From positions 1-64,000 of the forward strand of contig NZ_JACFXV010000058.1 of assembly GCF_014050225.1 (NCBI RefSeq): 64,000 nucleotides of DNA, written 5' to 3'. Below, in pieces: positions 25,565 through 35,171 of the stretch; the stretch's first letter is position 1; every line of letters starts with the position of its first letter. Position numbers and translations under genes: made by a program. The notes under the pieces were generated by a model. The model was not told the DNA's origin and did not search any database. It was given only the letters and a program-made list of their open reading frames with translations. The DNA comes from Stappia albiluteola (GTDB lineage Bacteria > Pseudomonadota > Alphaproteobacteria > Rhizobiales > Stappiaceae).

Positions 25565-26296
25565 TCAGGCCGCCGCCGGCGTTTCCCTGGAGATCACCAC
25601 GACCTTCGTTTCCAGTGGCACGCGATTGAAAAGGTCGATCACGTCCTGATGCCACATTCGAATGCACCCGCTTGAGGCATTGCGGCCGATCGACTCCGGT
25701 TCGGGCGTCCCGTGGATGCGGTAGAGCGTATCCGTCGCGCCCTGCCACAGGTCCATGGCGCGTGCGCCGAGCGGATTGTTCGGCCCCGGAGGAAAGCCTT
25801 CCTTCGCATATTTCTTCAGCTCGGGACGGCGCGCGACCATTTCTTCCGGCGGACGCCAGAGCGGCCAGGGGCGCTTGACCCGGATCTTGGCCTCGCCCGA
25901 CCAGGCAAAACCCGCCTTGCCGACGCCGATGCCGTAGCGCAGGGCCCTGCCGCGGCCCAGCACCCAGTACAGATGCTTGTCATAGGGATCGACCACCACC
26001 GTTCCGGCGCGCTGGTCGGTGTCGTAATCGACGACCTGGCGCCAGAATTTCCGGTCGAATGACTGGTACTTGATCGCCGGGATCTTGTACTCGTCCTCCT
26101 GCACTGCGGCATAGGCAAGCGCGTAATCGAAGGTTTCATCCGGCAGCGGCGGCTGATTGGAGAGGCCGATCAGCGGCGTGCTCTGGCACGCCGACAAGGC
26201 CAGTGGCGCCGTCGCGATCGCGCCTGCGACAAAAGTCCTGCGGCTCAACTGGAAAGATCCGGCTTGTGCCTTTCCGGAGGTCTTGCTGAACGTCAT
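25565..26296 (-). CDS. L,D-transpeptidase (YkuD) with Tat/lipoprotein-like signal
   Basis: A 243-residue exported enzyme that crosslinks peptidoglycan or attaches proteins to it. Residues 18-40 (SRRTFVAGAIATAPLALSAC) combine a twin-Arg motif and a lipobox-like LSAC. The YkuD domain (about 95-235) has the catalytic HGTPEP and SSGCIRM motifs, so Cys and His are intact. ATG 26296 places the signal at the N-terminus; the frame is open 40 codons upstream but has no signal there. Many rhizobia carry numerous paralogues. Confidence 0.9.
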   Translation of the reverse strand: MTFSKTSGKAQAGSFQLSRRTFVAGAIATAPLALSACQSTPLIGLSNQPPLPDETFDYALAYAAVQEDEYKIPAIKYQSFDRKFWRQVVDYDTDQRAGTVVVDPYDKHLYWVLGRGRALRYGIGVGKAGFAWSGEAKIRVKRPWPLWRPPEEMVARRPELKKYAKEGFPPGPNNPLGARAMDLWQGATDTLYRIHGTPEPESIGRNASSGCIRMWHQDVIDLFNRVPLETKVVVISRETPAAA

Positions 26297-26412
26297 GCCT
26301 TCACCATCGCGCCTGTTCCGGCGTTTCTCCAAACCCGTGGCCCCATCGGGCCTTCCGTCGGTTCTCGCCAAAGGGCCTGTGTTTTGCAAGCGCGAAGTCG
26401 CCTGCCCGCACC

Positions 26413-28044
26413 TCATCCCGAAAGATTGTTCGCCGCTGCGGCAATTAGCTCACGGGTATAGTCCTGCACCGGACTTTCGAAGATGACCGGCGTCGGTCCG
26501 GCTTCCACGATCCTGCCGTGCTGCATCACCATCACCCAGTCGGCGAGCGCCCGCACGACGGCGAGGTCGTGGCTGATGAACAGATAGGTCAACCCGTGAT
26601 CTGCCTGCAGCTTTCGCAACAGCTCGACGATCTGCTTCTGGATCGTGCGGTCGAGGGCCGATGTCGGCTCGTCCAGCACCACGAGTTTGGGTTTCAGCAC
26701 CATGGTGCGGGCGATCGCGATCCGCTGCCGCTGGCCGCCTGAAAACTCGTGCGGGTAGCGATTGCGAAGCGCGGGATCGAGCGAAACCTCCTCAAGCACC
26801 GCACAGGCGCGCCTGTCGCGCTCGGCCGCCGAAAGCCCCGGCTCGTGCACCAGCAGCCCCTCCGTAACGATCTGCCCGACCGTCATGCGCGGGCTGAGCG
26901 ATCCGTAAGGGTCCTGGAAAACGAGCTGCATCTGCCGGCGCAAGGGCCGCATCGCGCCTCTGTCCTTGTTGGATATGTCGTTGCCGGAGAAGAAGACCCG
27001 CCCCTGATGCGGCAGCAATTGCAGGAGCGCCCGCCCGAGCGTCGATTTGCCCGAACCGCTCTCGCCGACAATGCCGAGCGTCTGGCCCTGGCGCACGGCC
27101 AGCGATACGTCATCGACCGCCTTCAGCACGATCGGCGCCTTGAGTAAACCGCTGTCGAGATCGAAAGCGACCGACACCTTCTGTCCCTCCAGCAGGATCG
27201 GGCTCTCGCCCGTGACCGGTGCCTTGCGCCCCTCCGGCTCGGCGTCGAGCAGCATGCGCGTATAGGGGTGCTTCGGTTCCGTCAGAATGCGGGCCGCTTC
27301 GCCTTGCTCGACGACCTGCCCGTCCTTCATCACATAGACCCGGTCTGCGATCTGCCGGACGATGCCGAGATCGTGCGTGATGAACACCACCGCCATGCCG
27401 AGCCGTTTCTGCAGGTCGGCGATCAGCGCCAGGATCTGGGCCTGCGTGGTGACGTCCAGCGCGGTTGTCGGTTCGTCGGCAATCAGCACGTCCGGATCGT
27501 TGGCGAGCGCCATGGCGATCATCACCCTTTGGCGCTGGCCGCCGGACAGTTCGTGCGGAAAGCTTCTCAGCTTTCGCTCGGGCTGGGGAATGTTGACGAG
27601 TTTCAGCAGTTCCAGCGCCCTTGCCTTCGCCCTGGCCCTCCCGATCCCGCCATGCTCGACCATCGGTTCGATCAACTGCCGCTCGATCGTATAGAGCGGA
27701 TCGAGCGACGTCATCGGCTCCTGGAAGATCATGGTGATCTTCGCGCCGCGGATACGATTGAGCTTCGCCGTGGGCAGGCCGAGGATATTGGCGCCCCTGT
27801 AGAGCGCCTCGCCTTCCGCCTTGCCGTTTGCCGCAAGCAGGCCCATCGCCGCCATCATCGTCTGGCTCTTGCCCGAACCGCTCTCGCCGACAATCGCGAC
27901 CGTCTCGCCCTTGGCCACCGAAACGTCGACGCCGCGCACGGCCTGCACCGTGCCGACCGCGGTTGCGAAGCTGACCCTGAGATCGCGGATGTCGAGCACG
28001 GCTTCCCCGGCGGATTTGTGGGCGTTCGTCATGGCTTCCGTCAT
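26413..28044 (-). CDS. Oligopeptide ABC transporter, fused double ATPase
   Basis: A 543-residue protein with two complete nucleotide-binding domains, equivalent to OppD and OppF in one chain (YejF-like). First: GESGSGKSQ, LSGGQRQRV, VLIADEPTTALD. Second: GESGSGKSTLG, FSGGQRQRI, LVVLDEPTSALD. Starts with MTEAMTNAHK and is 3 bp after the OppC-type gene. It supplies ATP hydrolysis for the peptide importer encoded immediately upstream. Confidence 0.93.
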   Translation of the reverse strand: MTEAMTNAHKSAGEAVLDIRDLRVSFATAVGTVQAVRGVDVSVAKGETVAIVGESGSGKSQTMMAAMGLLAANGKAEGEALYRGANILGLPTAKLNRIRGAKITMIFQEPMTSLDPLYTIERQLIEPMVEHGGIGRARAKARALELLKLVNIPQPERKLRSFPHELSGGQRQRVMIAMALANDPDVLIADEPTTALDVTTQAQILALIADLQKRLGMAVVFITHDLGIVRQIADRVYVMKDGQVVEQGEAARILTEPKHPYTRMLLDAEPEGRKAPVTGESPILLEGQKVSVAFDLDSGLLKAPIVLKAVDDVSLAVRQGQTLGIVGESGSGKSTLGRALLQLLPHQGRVFFSGNDISNKDRGAMRPLRRQMQLVFQDPYGSLSPRMTVGQIVTEGLLVHEPGLSAAERDRRACAVLEEVSLDPALRNRYPHEFSGGQRQRIAIARTMVLKPKLVVLDEPTSALDRTIQKQIVELLRKLQADHGLTYLFISHDLAVVRALADWVMVMQHGRIVEAGPTPVIFESPVQDYTRELIAAAANNLSG

Positions 28045-28047
28045 GTC

Positions 28048-29184
28048 TCAGCGATCCTTGGGGTCGAGCGCATCGCGCAGGCCGTCGCCGATGAAATTCA
28101 GCGCAAACAGCGTCGAGGTGAGGAAGATCGACGGAAAGATCAGCATCCAGGCAGCGCCCTGCACGTTGCGCGAGCCTTCCGAGATCAGCACGCCCCAGCT
28201 TGTCAGCGGTTCCTGCACGCCAAGGCCGAGGAAGGACAGGAAGCTTTCAAGCAGGATCACCTTCGGGACCAGCAGCGTCATGTAGATGACGACCGGCCCG
28301 AGCGTGTTGGGGATGATGTGCCGCTTCAGCACGCCGGCATTGTCGACGCCCAGCGCCTCGGCCGCCTGGACGAATTCCTGCCGCTTCAGGCTCAGCGTCT
28401 GACCGCGCACGATCCGCGCCATGTCGAGCCATTCCACGGCACCCACGGCAATGAACATCAGGATGAAATTCCGCCCGAAGAAGACGACCAGCAGGATGAC
28501 GAAGAAGATGAAAGGCAGCGAATAGAGAACATCCACCACGCGCATCATCAGCAGGTCCACGCGCCCGCCGAGATAGCCGGAGACCGAGCCGTAGATGACG
28601 CCGATCGAAATGGCGACGAGGGTTGCAAGCAGGCCGATCGTCAGCGATACGCGCCCGGCGATCAGCGTGCGCGTCATCAGGTCGCGGCCATTGGAATCCG
28701 TGCCGAAGAAGAAATGCAGGCGGCGCACCTCCGCCGTCACCGTCGCGGACTTGCCGTCCGCCGCGAGATCCGCCACTTCCCCGTTCCTGAACAGGTCGGA
28801 GCGGTCGAGATAACGCACCAGCCTGGGGTCGATGTCGCGAGAGGACGAAATGCGCGCCGTGACCCGCTCGCCCGAAACCTCGACGGTATCGACCGTCACG
28901 CGCCCCCGCCTCAGCAGGCTCTCAAGTGCCGGAGCGATCTGGTCTTCGCGCGGGTAGGCTTCAAGGCTCGCGGGAACCTTGACGAAATCGCGATAGACCG
29001 CGTCATAGGGATGCGGCAAAACCAGCGGGCCGAGGAAACAGGCGATCGCCACCGCCGCCAGCAGGATCATGCTGGCGACGGCCGCCTTGTTGGCAAGCAG
29101 GCGGTCGCGCGCGTCGTCCCAGAGCGAGCGCCCACGAACCGCGTTGCCGTTATCCGTTGCAGGCATTTGATCGATCGTTGCCAT
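28048..29184 (-). CDS. Oligopeptide ABC transporter permease (OppC/YejE-like)
   Basis: A 378-residue inner-membrane permease. It has an N-terminal helix, a long periplasmic insertion (about 55-165, with VEVSGERVTARISSSRD), the motif HFFFGTDSNGRDLMTRTL, and a helix bundle with EAA loop QAAEALGVDNAGVLKRHIIPN. The large insertion is like YejE. ATG 29184 (MATIDQM) is preferred to an earlier in-frame start overlapping the OppB gene. Confidence 0.9.
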   Translation of the reverse strand: MATIDQMPATDNGNAVRGRSLWDDARDRLLANKAAVASMILLAAVAIACFLGPLVLPHPYDAVYRDFVKVPASLEAYPREDQIAPALESLLRRGRVTVDTVEVSGERVTARISSSRDIDPRLVRYLDRSDLFRNGEVADLAADGKSATVTAEVRRLHFFFGTDSNGRDLMTRTLIAGRVSLTIGLLATLVAISIGVIYGSVSGYLGGRVDLLMMRVVDVLYSLPFIFFVILLVVFFGRNFILMFIAVGAVEWLDMARIVRGQTLSLKRQEFVQAAEALGVDNAGVLKRHIIPNTLGPVVIYMTLLVPKVILLESFLSFLGLGVQEPLTSWGVLISEGSRNVQGAAWMLIFPSIFLTSTLFALNFIGDGLRDALDPKDR

Positions 29185-29191
29185 GATGCCC

Positions 29192-30115
29192 TCAGTCGTA
29201 ACGCACGCGCGGGTCGAGCAGCGCATAGACGAGATCGACGATCAGGTTGAAAACGATTACGAAAACGGCGACCACAACCACCGTTCCCATGACCAGCGTG
29301 TAGTCGCGGTTGAGCGCTCCCTGGACGAAATAGCGGCCGATGCCCGGAATACCGAAAATGGTCTCCACGACCACCGAGCCGGTGAGCAGCGCGGCAGCCG
29401 CCGGCCCGAGATAGGAGACGACCGGCAAGAGCGCCCCCCGCAACGCATGGACGACCACGACACTGTAGCCCGACAGCCCGTAGGCACGGGCGGTGCGCAC
29501 GTGGTTGGACCGCAGCGCCTCGATCATCGAACCGCGCGTCAGCCGCGCCACGACCGCTATCTGGGGCAGCGCAAGCGTCACGATGGGCAGGATCATGTTT
29601 CGCGCCGCGCCGTTGTTCCAGCCGCCGACGGGCAGCCAGCCGAGCCAGACGCCCAGCAGCAGGGTAAGGAGCGGCGCCACCACGAAATTCGGGATCGTCA
29701 CCCCGATCGTGGCCGCCGCCATGATCGAATAGTCGGCCGGCCGGTTCTGGCGCAGCGCCGCCAGCACGCCCATGGCGCCGCCAACGATCAGCGCAAGCAC
29801 AAGGGCCGACGATCCGAGCTGGATGGAGATCGGCAGACCTTCCGCGAAAAGCTCGTTGATGGTGAAATCGCGGAAATAGAAGCTCGGCCCGAAATCGCCC
29901 GAAGCAAGGCTCTTGAGATAGAGCAGGTATTGCTGCCAGAGCGGCTTGTCGAGTTGATAGATGCGGGCAAGATTCTCCATCACCTTGGCTTCCAGCGGCC
30001 GTTCGAGATCGAACGGCCCTCCCGGCGCGATGCGGATCAGGAAGAACGAGATGGTCACGATCAGGAACAGGGTCGGGATCGCGCTGAGCAAGCGGCCCAG
30101 GATATAGCGCGCCAT
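29192..30115 (-). CDS. Oligopeptide ABC transporter permease (OppB-like)
   Basis: A 307-residue permease: N-terminal MARYILGRLLSAIPTLFLIV, the FLIRIAPGGPFD motif of the DppB/OppB family, EAA region RTARAYGLSGYSVVVVHALR, and C-terminal VDLVYALLDPRVRYD. Follows the binding-protein gene in the operon and pairs with the OppC-type permease. Confidence 0.92.
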   Translation of the reverse strand: MARYILGRLLSAIPTLFLIVTISFFLIRIAPGGPFDLERPLEAKVMENLARIYQLDKPLWQQYLLYLKSLASGDFGPSFYFRDFTINELFAEGLPISIQLGSSALVLALIVGGAMGVLAALRQNRPADYSIMAAATIGVTIPNFVVAPLLTLLLGVWLGWLPVGGWNNGAARNMILPIVTLALPQIAVVARLTRGSMIEALRSNHVRTARAYGLSGYSVVVVHALRGALLPVVSYLGPAAAALLTGSVVVETIFGIPGIGRYFVQGALNRDYTLVMGTVVVVAVFVIVFNLIVDLVYALLDPRVRYD

Positions 30116-30217
30116 CGAATGCGCCTTTCATTTCCAGCTTCTGTGGCGGTGCGAGCCTCGCTTCGAGGAAGCCGGAACGCTGAATTCGACGTTCTGACCA
30201 CAGCACCGCAAACGGTT

Positions 30218-30253
30218 TCCGCCCTGCCCGGCGCGAAGCCGAGACAGGGCGGA
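30218..30253 (-). terminator. Stem-loop between binding protein and OppB genes
   Basis: A 9-bp stem TCCGCCCTG/CAGGGCGGA with an 18-nt loop in the 163-bp gap after the binding-protein gene. Likely attenuates transcription into the permease genes. Confidence 0.55.
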
Positions 30254-30278
30254 TCCAGGCTTTATCCGGCCGAGGCCA

Positions 30279-31865
30279 TCACTGAGCGATGCTCATGTAC
30301 CGGCTCGGGTGGATGTTCTGCAGGTTGTCTTCCCAGCCGTGCAGCTTGGAGGACACCAGGCTGATGGAACCGTAGTAGAGGAGCGGCAGGAAGGGCAGAT
30401 CGCGCATGAAGATCTCTTCCGCATGCTTGAGGATCGAAGCCCGCTTTTCCAGGTCGGTGGTGGCTGCGGCCTCGTCCATCAGCTTGTCGTAGTCCGGGTT
30501 GTTGTAATTCGCGTAGTTGAAGCCCGGATTGTCGGATTCCACCAGGAACAGGAAGTTCTGCGGGTCGGAATAGTCGCCGATCCAGCCGGCGCGGGCGACG
30601 TCGAAATCGCCCTTGTCCCGCAGCAGCGCGTAATGGGTTGCCGTATCGGTATTGACGAGGCTGACCTCGACACCGAGCGGCTTCCACATGTCGGCGATGG
30701 CAACCGCCGTGTTCTTGTGGTTCTCCGACGTGTTGTAGCGCAGTTCCAGCTTCAGCGGATGATCTGCCCCGAAACCGGCGGCCTTCAGCAGATCCGCCGC
30801 CTTCTCCTCGCGGTCGATCTGCGACAGGTCCTTGTAGTCGGCATAGGCCGGCTCGCCATAATTGCCGATCCCCGGGGGCACCATGGAGTAGCCGGGCACC
30901 ATCGTCCCGCCCCAGATTTCCTCCGCCAGGAATTCCCGGTCCACCGCCATGGAAAGCGCCTGGCGAACGTCCGGGTTGGAGAGCGCCTCGTCCTTGTGAT
31001 TGAGTGCGTAGTAGTAGGTGCCGAGATACGGGGCAACGCGGAACTGATCGCCCAGCGTCTCGCGCATGAACTTCACCTGCTCGACCGGCGCGTCGTTGTT
31101 GGAGTGGATTTCACCCGCCTGGAACCGGCGCAGCGCCGCGCCGCGGTCCTCGGTCGGGTAGAACATCACCGTGTCGATCTTGACGTCGGCCGCGTCATGA
31201 AAGTTTTCGTTCTTCGTCACCTTGATGTGGCTGTTCGGGACGAACTCCTTCAGCACGAAGGCGCCGTTGGAGACGATATTCTCCGGCTTGACGAACTCGG
31301 CGCCGTATTTTTCGACGCTCGCCGGATGAACCGGCAGGCCGGTCTGATGTGCCAGCAGATCGATGAAATACGGCGTCGGCGCTTCGAGAGTGATCTCGAG
31401 CGTATGATCGTCAATCGCCTTGACGCCCAGCTCCTCGGTCTTCGCCTCGCTCTTGTTGACCTTTTCCGCATTCTTGATCGGGAAAAGGATGTTGGCGTAC
31501 TTGGCGCCGGTTTCCGGGTTCATGATGCGCTGCAGCGAATAGACGAAGTCTCCGGCCGTCACCGGATCGCCGTTCGACCACTTGGCATCGGCGCGAAGCT
31601 TGAACGTGTAGACGAGGCCGTCGTCGGAGATCATCCAGCTTTCCGCGACGCCGGGGACCGTTTCGCCCTTGGCATTCGCCGTCGTCAGTCCCTCGTACAG
31701 GTCGCGCAGCACGTTCGCTTCGTAAATCGTCGAGGTCTTGTGCTGATCGAGCGTCTCCGGGTCCGCCGTGTTGCCGCGGTGATAGACGACTTCCGCCGAC
31801 GCCGTAAGGGCAGTGCTGGCGATCAGCGCCGCGGCCAACAGCCCGGTGCGCATGACAGTAAACAT
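30279..31865 (-). CDS. Oligopeptide ABC transporter substrate-binding protein (OppA-like)
   Basis: A 528-residue periplasmic protein of solute-binding family 5. Signal MFTVMRTGLLAAALIASTAL with cleavage after ASA, then RGNTADPETLDQHKTS, YEGLTTANAKGETVPGVAESW and the OppA-like AAGFGADHPLKLELRYNTSE. ATG 31865 is set by the signal and AGGGAGAAG before it. Close to E. coli OppA/MppA, suggesting oligopeptide or murein-peptide uptake. First gene of the operon. Confidence 0.92.
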   Translation of the reverse strand: MFTVMRTGLLAAALIASTALTASAEVVYHRGNTADPETLDQHKTSTIYEANVLRDLYEGLTTANAKGETVPGVAESWMISDDGLVYTFKLRADAKWSNGDPVTAGDFVYSLQRIMNPETGAKYANILFPIKNAEKVNKSEAKTEELGVKAIDDHTLEITLEAPTPYFIDLLAHQTGLPVHPASVEKYGAEFVKPENIVSNGAFVLKEFVPNSHIKVTKNENFHDAADVKIDTVMFYPTEDRGAALRRFQAGEIHSNNDAPVEQVKFMRETLGDQFRVAPYLGTYYYALNHKDEALSNPDVRQALSMAVDREFLAEEIWGGTMVPGYSMVPPGIGNYGEPAYADYKDLSQIDREEKAADLLKAAGFGADHPLKLELRYNTSENHKNTAVAIADMWKPLGVEVSLVNTDTATHYALLRDKGDFDVARAGWIGDYSDPQNFLFLVESDNPGFNYANYNNPDYDKLMDEAAATTDLEKRASILKHAEEIFMRDLPFLPLLYYGSISLVSSKLHGWEDNLQNIHPSRYMSIAQ

Positions 31866-32393
31866 CGAAGGCTTCTCCCTCTGTCGCGCCTTGCATCGCA
31901 AGCGCACTTTGTTGTCCGGTTCGGCACAGCGCGCCTTTATCGGAAGGTCCGCGCCCGCCGCCCCTGATCGACCTCCGGAATGCCGGATGGCAGCGCCTCC
32001 CGCCCCGCCTGTGCCGATCCTGCCAAGACCATTCCATTGCTGCCCGGAACTTTCAATCCGCCTTGCAACCACAACTTCGCTACGGGGCGAAAAAGCGGAA
32101 GTTGTTCCCGTGACCCATCATGCGAGGAATAATTTCCCTCTGGTTGCAAGACCCGATTACCACGCGTCATCCGTATTCCTGGCAGGCTGAGGAAGGCTCG
32201 TCTTGCTCATGCCCCGGAAGAGGCCGGCTCCGCTGCAAAACCGTGTTCGCCAAAGCCCTTGTGATGCGATATTGAAATTGACTGATACCCCGCAAAACAC
32301 AGGCGTAAATCTGCAAGGTCAAGATGTGGCGGGCAATGAGACAAGTTTCCCGGAAAAGGGAAGCGGCCGACGGGGCGAAAATCGGAGGGGCGA
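31866..32393. other. Divergent intergenic region between peptide importer and GntR gene
   Basis: 528 bp with no convincing gene. It must contain promoters for the binding-protein operon and for the GntR gene, which has GGAGGGG just before GTG 32394. I see no strong palindrome to propose as operator. Confidence 0.5.
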
Positions 32394-33095
32394 GTGGCGA
32401 CGAGAAAACTCAAGGATACGGTCGCGGAGAACATCGCGCTGAAAATTCTTGATGGCACGTACCCGCAAGGCGCGGTACTGCCCACCGAGGCCGAACTTTT
32501 GCACGAACACGGCGTCAGCCGCACCTGTCTTCGCGAAGCGCTGCAGGTCCTCTCCGGCAAGGGGCTGATCTCCTCGCGGCCAAAACGCGGCACCACCGTC
32601 CGGCCCTCCGTGGACTGGAACTTCCTCGATGCGACGATGCTGTCATGGCGTCAGCGGGTCGTGCCTTCCGCGCAATTTCTGGCCGAACTGACGGCGATCC
32701 GCTCGATGATCGAGCCGGAAGCCGCTGCGCTTTCGGCGACCAATGCGTCGGCCGAAGAACTGGAAGAGATGCGCGCGGCACTCGAGGAAATGCGCGTCGC
32801 CGACGGAAAGCGCACGCCGGAAACCATGGAGGCGGATGTCCGTTTCCACCGGCTGATGCTGGCCGCCAGCGGCAATCCGCTCATTTCCGGCCTCGGCGCC
32901 TGTATCGAGGAAGCCCTGCGGGCCTCGATCGCGGTCACCTCCAGCCCGAAGGTGGAAGACCCCATCGCCCTTGCCCAGCACAACCTCGTCTTCGACGCGA
33001 TCGTCTCCCGCGATCCTGACAAGGCCCGGCAGGAAACGAGGGTGCTGCTGGGTATGACGCGCGAACTGCTGCAGAAGGCGAAGGTGTTTTCGTGA
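32394..33095 (+). CDS. GntR family (FCD) transcriptional regulator
   Basis: A 233-residue regulator with a GTG start behind GGAGGGG. Winged helix at about 8-72 (PTEAELLHEHGVSRTCLREA, LSGKGLISSRPKRGTTV) and FCD domain at about 85-225 with DVRFHRLMLAASGNPL and the HNLVFDAIV helix. The DWNFLDATMLSW motif after the HTH is common in sugar-acid-responsive members (DgoR, LgoR-like). Divergent from the opp operon, but whether it controls that operon is unknown. Confidence 0.87.
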   Translation: MATRKLKDTVAENIALKILDGTYPQGAVLPTEAELLHEHGVSRTCLREALQVLSGKGLISSRPKRGTTVRPSVDWNFLDATMLSWRQRVVPSAQFLAELTAIRSMIEPEAAALSATNASAEELEEMRAALEEMRVADGKRTPETMEADVRFHRLMLAASGNPLISGLGACIEEALRASIAVTSSPKVEDPIALAQHNLVFDAIVSRDPDKARQETRVLLGMTRELLQKAKVFS

Positions 33096-33161
33096 CGTGC
33101 ATTGGCATTGCCACGATAACGTGAAGTGACACGAGGTGATTGCGGACTTACGCCCGACGGC

Positions 33162-33497
33162 ATGGGCATGCGGTTGTTCCTGAATCTCCTCCTGACTGTT
33201 GCATTCGTGCTGTCGGCGGCCAACATGGTGGCCGCAAAGCCCTTGCTCGCCTCGCAAGCCACCTTTGCGATGAAACTCTGCTGCCCGGACGAAGGCCACC
33301 TCTGCCCGACAAAAGGCGGCGAGGCGTGCGGGACGGATTGCCTTGCGACTTGCACGCCCCCGCTAACGACACCCCCAGGCAGCCACACGGGCAAGCAATT
33401 CATTCCTTCACGGCGTCTGGATCGCGGTTGGCTGGTTGACCAGCGAAAGGGCCTGCGGATCCCGCCACCGACCGACCCTCCCCGCGCGACCGCCTGA
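33162..33497 (+). CDS. Cys-rich secreted protein upstream of cusBA
   Basis: About 111 residues from ATG 33162 (ATG 33168 or GTG 33126 are alternatives; no strong ribosome site). A signal peptide (MRLFLNLLLTVAFVLSAANM) is followed by a Cys-rich part CCPDEGHLCPTKGGEACGTDCLATC and a Pro-rich end PPPTDPPRA. Similar small proteins precede cusB in other rhizobia, and the Cys cluster could bind Cu/Ag in the periplasm. Function is inferred from position only. Confidence 0.6.
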   Translation: MGMRLFLNLLLTVAFVLSAANMVAAKPLLASQATFAMKLCCPDEGHLCPTKGGEACGTDCLATCTPPLTTPPGSHTGKQFIPSRRLDRGWLVDQRKGLRIPPPTDPPRATA

Positions 33498-33590
33498 ACA
33501 GTCTGAAACCTGCTGCGTCGGGCGACCAGCGGCCTCATGCCGCCCGCATGCCCGTTCGCCGGCGTTTTCGGTTCAAGCGGAGCAAATTCA

Positions 33591-35171
33591 ATGCAAGGAA
33601 AGACAATCGCGCTGGCTCTCGGTACGGGCCTGGCGCTGCCGCTCATGGGGATTGGCACATACGCGCTGATGCCGGCCCGGGAGGCGCCAAGCGGCGCATT
33701 CAGGTGGGAAGCGGTTACCTCGGAGTTGCCGGTCGGCAAGGCGACCAAGGTCGAACTGAAACTCGTCAGCCCCGACGGCGTCGCACAAGTCGGCGGCGAT
33801 GTTCGCCTGAGCCGCACCCGCCTCGACATGGGTCCCGACGGCATGGAAGCGATGGAAGCGCCCCTCACCTCCATCGAGCCGTCAGCCGACGGCACCGTTG
33901 CCTTCGAAACCGAACTGCTGATGGCTGGCCGCTGGGCCTTTTCGGTGGAAGGCGAAGTCGAAGGTTTGGACGCGCCCGTATCCGGAACCGTGCTTCTGAC
34001 GGCGATCGACGGCGCCACGGATTCAGAGGAAACGGCGGAGGCCGCGCCAACCGACCGCAAGATTATCTATTATCGCAACCCGATGGGCCTGCCCGATACC
34101 TCTCCGGTGCCGAAGCAGGACTGGATGGGCATGGACTACATCCCCGTGTATGCGGACGAGGCCAACGATCCGCCAGGTACCGTGCGCATCAGCGCGGCGA
34201 AGATCCAGCGCGCCGGCGTACGCACGCAGGCGGCGGAGATGATCGAGGTTATGCGCCCGGTGCGTGCATTCGGTTCTCTCGTAACCGACGAAAGCCGCAT
34301 GCAGGTGCTTACCGCCAAGTTCGGCGGCTATGTGGAAAAGCTATTCATCGGCACGACGGGAGAGACGGTGAAGCGCGGCGAACCGCTGATGCAGGTCTTT
34401 GCCGACAGCCCCGATGTGCTGCAGAAGCTTCAGGGGCTGGCGTCCGCTGCCCGCAGTGACGATCGCATGGGCATTGAAACCAGCGAATATGCGCTGAAAA
34501 ACGAATTCGGTCTTACAAGCGAAGATCTCAAGCGGATCAAGGCGACATTCAGCGTTGACCGATCCCTGCCGCTGCGCTCGCCGATCGACGGCACGGTAAC
34601 CCGGAAGCCCGCCATGGCAGGCCAGCACTTGAGCCCTGGCGAGATGGTCTTCGAAGTGGCCGACCTTTCCGTGCTTTGGGTGGTAGCGGAAGTTCCCGAA
34701 CGCGATCTCGCGCTGGTTCGACCGGGCGACGCGGCGAAGGTAACGCTCATCGCAAATGAAGGCGAGGCAATCGACGCCAAGGTCGATTTCATCTACCCCG
34801 ACATCGACATGGCAATGCGCACCGGCAGGATCCGCATCGTCCTACCCAACCCGGAGGGGCGGCTGAAACCCGGCCTCTTTGCCGAGGTGAACATCGAGAC
34901 GGCGGGCGATGGCAATCCGAAAGTTTCGGTTCCCGACGCCGCCGTCATCGACAGCGGCAAGCGACGGGTCGTCTTCGTTGCGAAGGGCGACGGTGTCTTC
35001 GAGCCACGCGCGGTGGAACTCGGACGACGGGGCGGCGGCATGGTGGAGATCACCTCCGGCGTCGAAGCCGGCGAGGAGGTAGTCGTTGCCGGAAACTTCC
35101 TGATCGACGCGGAAAGCAACCTCAATGCCGCTTTGGCGAGCATTGCCGCAGCCGGGGAGAGCGCCGAATGA
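33591..35171 (+). CDS. cusB: Cu/Ag RND efflux periplasmic adaptor (CusB-like)
   Basis: A 526-residue membrane-fusion protein linking an RND pump to an outer-membrane channel. After a membrane anchor, residues about 30-135 form an extra beta domain (FixH/YtkA-like), then a heavy-metal-binding segment YYRNPMGLPDTSPVPKQDW with Met and an IPVYADE end (about 160-195), then lipoyl/hairpin and beta-barrel domains (FGGYVEKLFIG, LRSPIDGTVTRKPAMAGQ). ATG 33591 follows GGAG. Its stop overlaps cusA (ATGA). Confidence 0.88.
   Translation: MQGKTIALALGTGLALPLMGIGTYALMPAREAPSGAFRWEAVTSELPVGKATKVELKLVSPDGVAQVGGDVRLSRTRLDMGPDGMEAMEAPLTSIEPSADGTVAFETELLMAGRWAFSVEGEVEGLDAPVSGTVLLTAIDGATDSEETAEAAPTDRKIIYYRNPMGLPDTSPVPKQDWMGMDYIPVYADEANDPPGTVRISAAKIQRAGVRTQAAEMIEVMRPVRAFGSLVTDESRMQVLTAKFGGYVEKLFIGTTGETVKRGEPLMQVFADSPDVLQKLQGLASAARSDDRMGIETSEYALKNEFGLTSEDLKRIKATFSVDRSLPLRSPIDGTVTRKPAMAGQHLSPGEMVFEVADLSVLWVVAEVPERDLALVRPGDAAKVTLIANEGEAIDAKVDFIYPDIDMAMRTGRIRIVLPNPEGRLKPGLFAEVNIETAGDGNPKVSVPDAAVIDSGKRRVVFVAKGDGVFEPRAVELGRRGGGMVEITSGVEAGEEVVVAGNFLIDAESNLNAALASIAAAGESAE

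Noticed and set aside
27268-29250. 660-codon plus-strand ORF
   Set aside because: Antisense to the peptide transporter genes; composition typical of a GC shadow.
30309-31967. 552-codon plus-strand ORF
   Set aside because: Antisense to the OppA-like gene.
32651-34060. 469-codon minus-strand ORF
   Set aside because: Covers a GntR gene, a gap and cusB in antisense; Ser-rich shadow.
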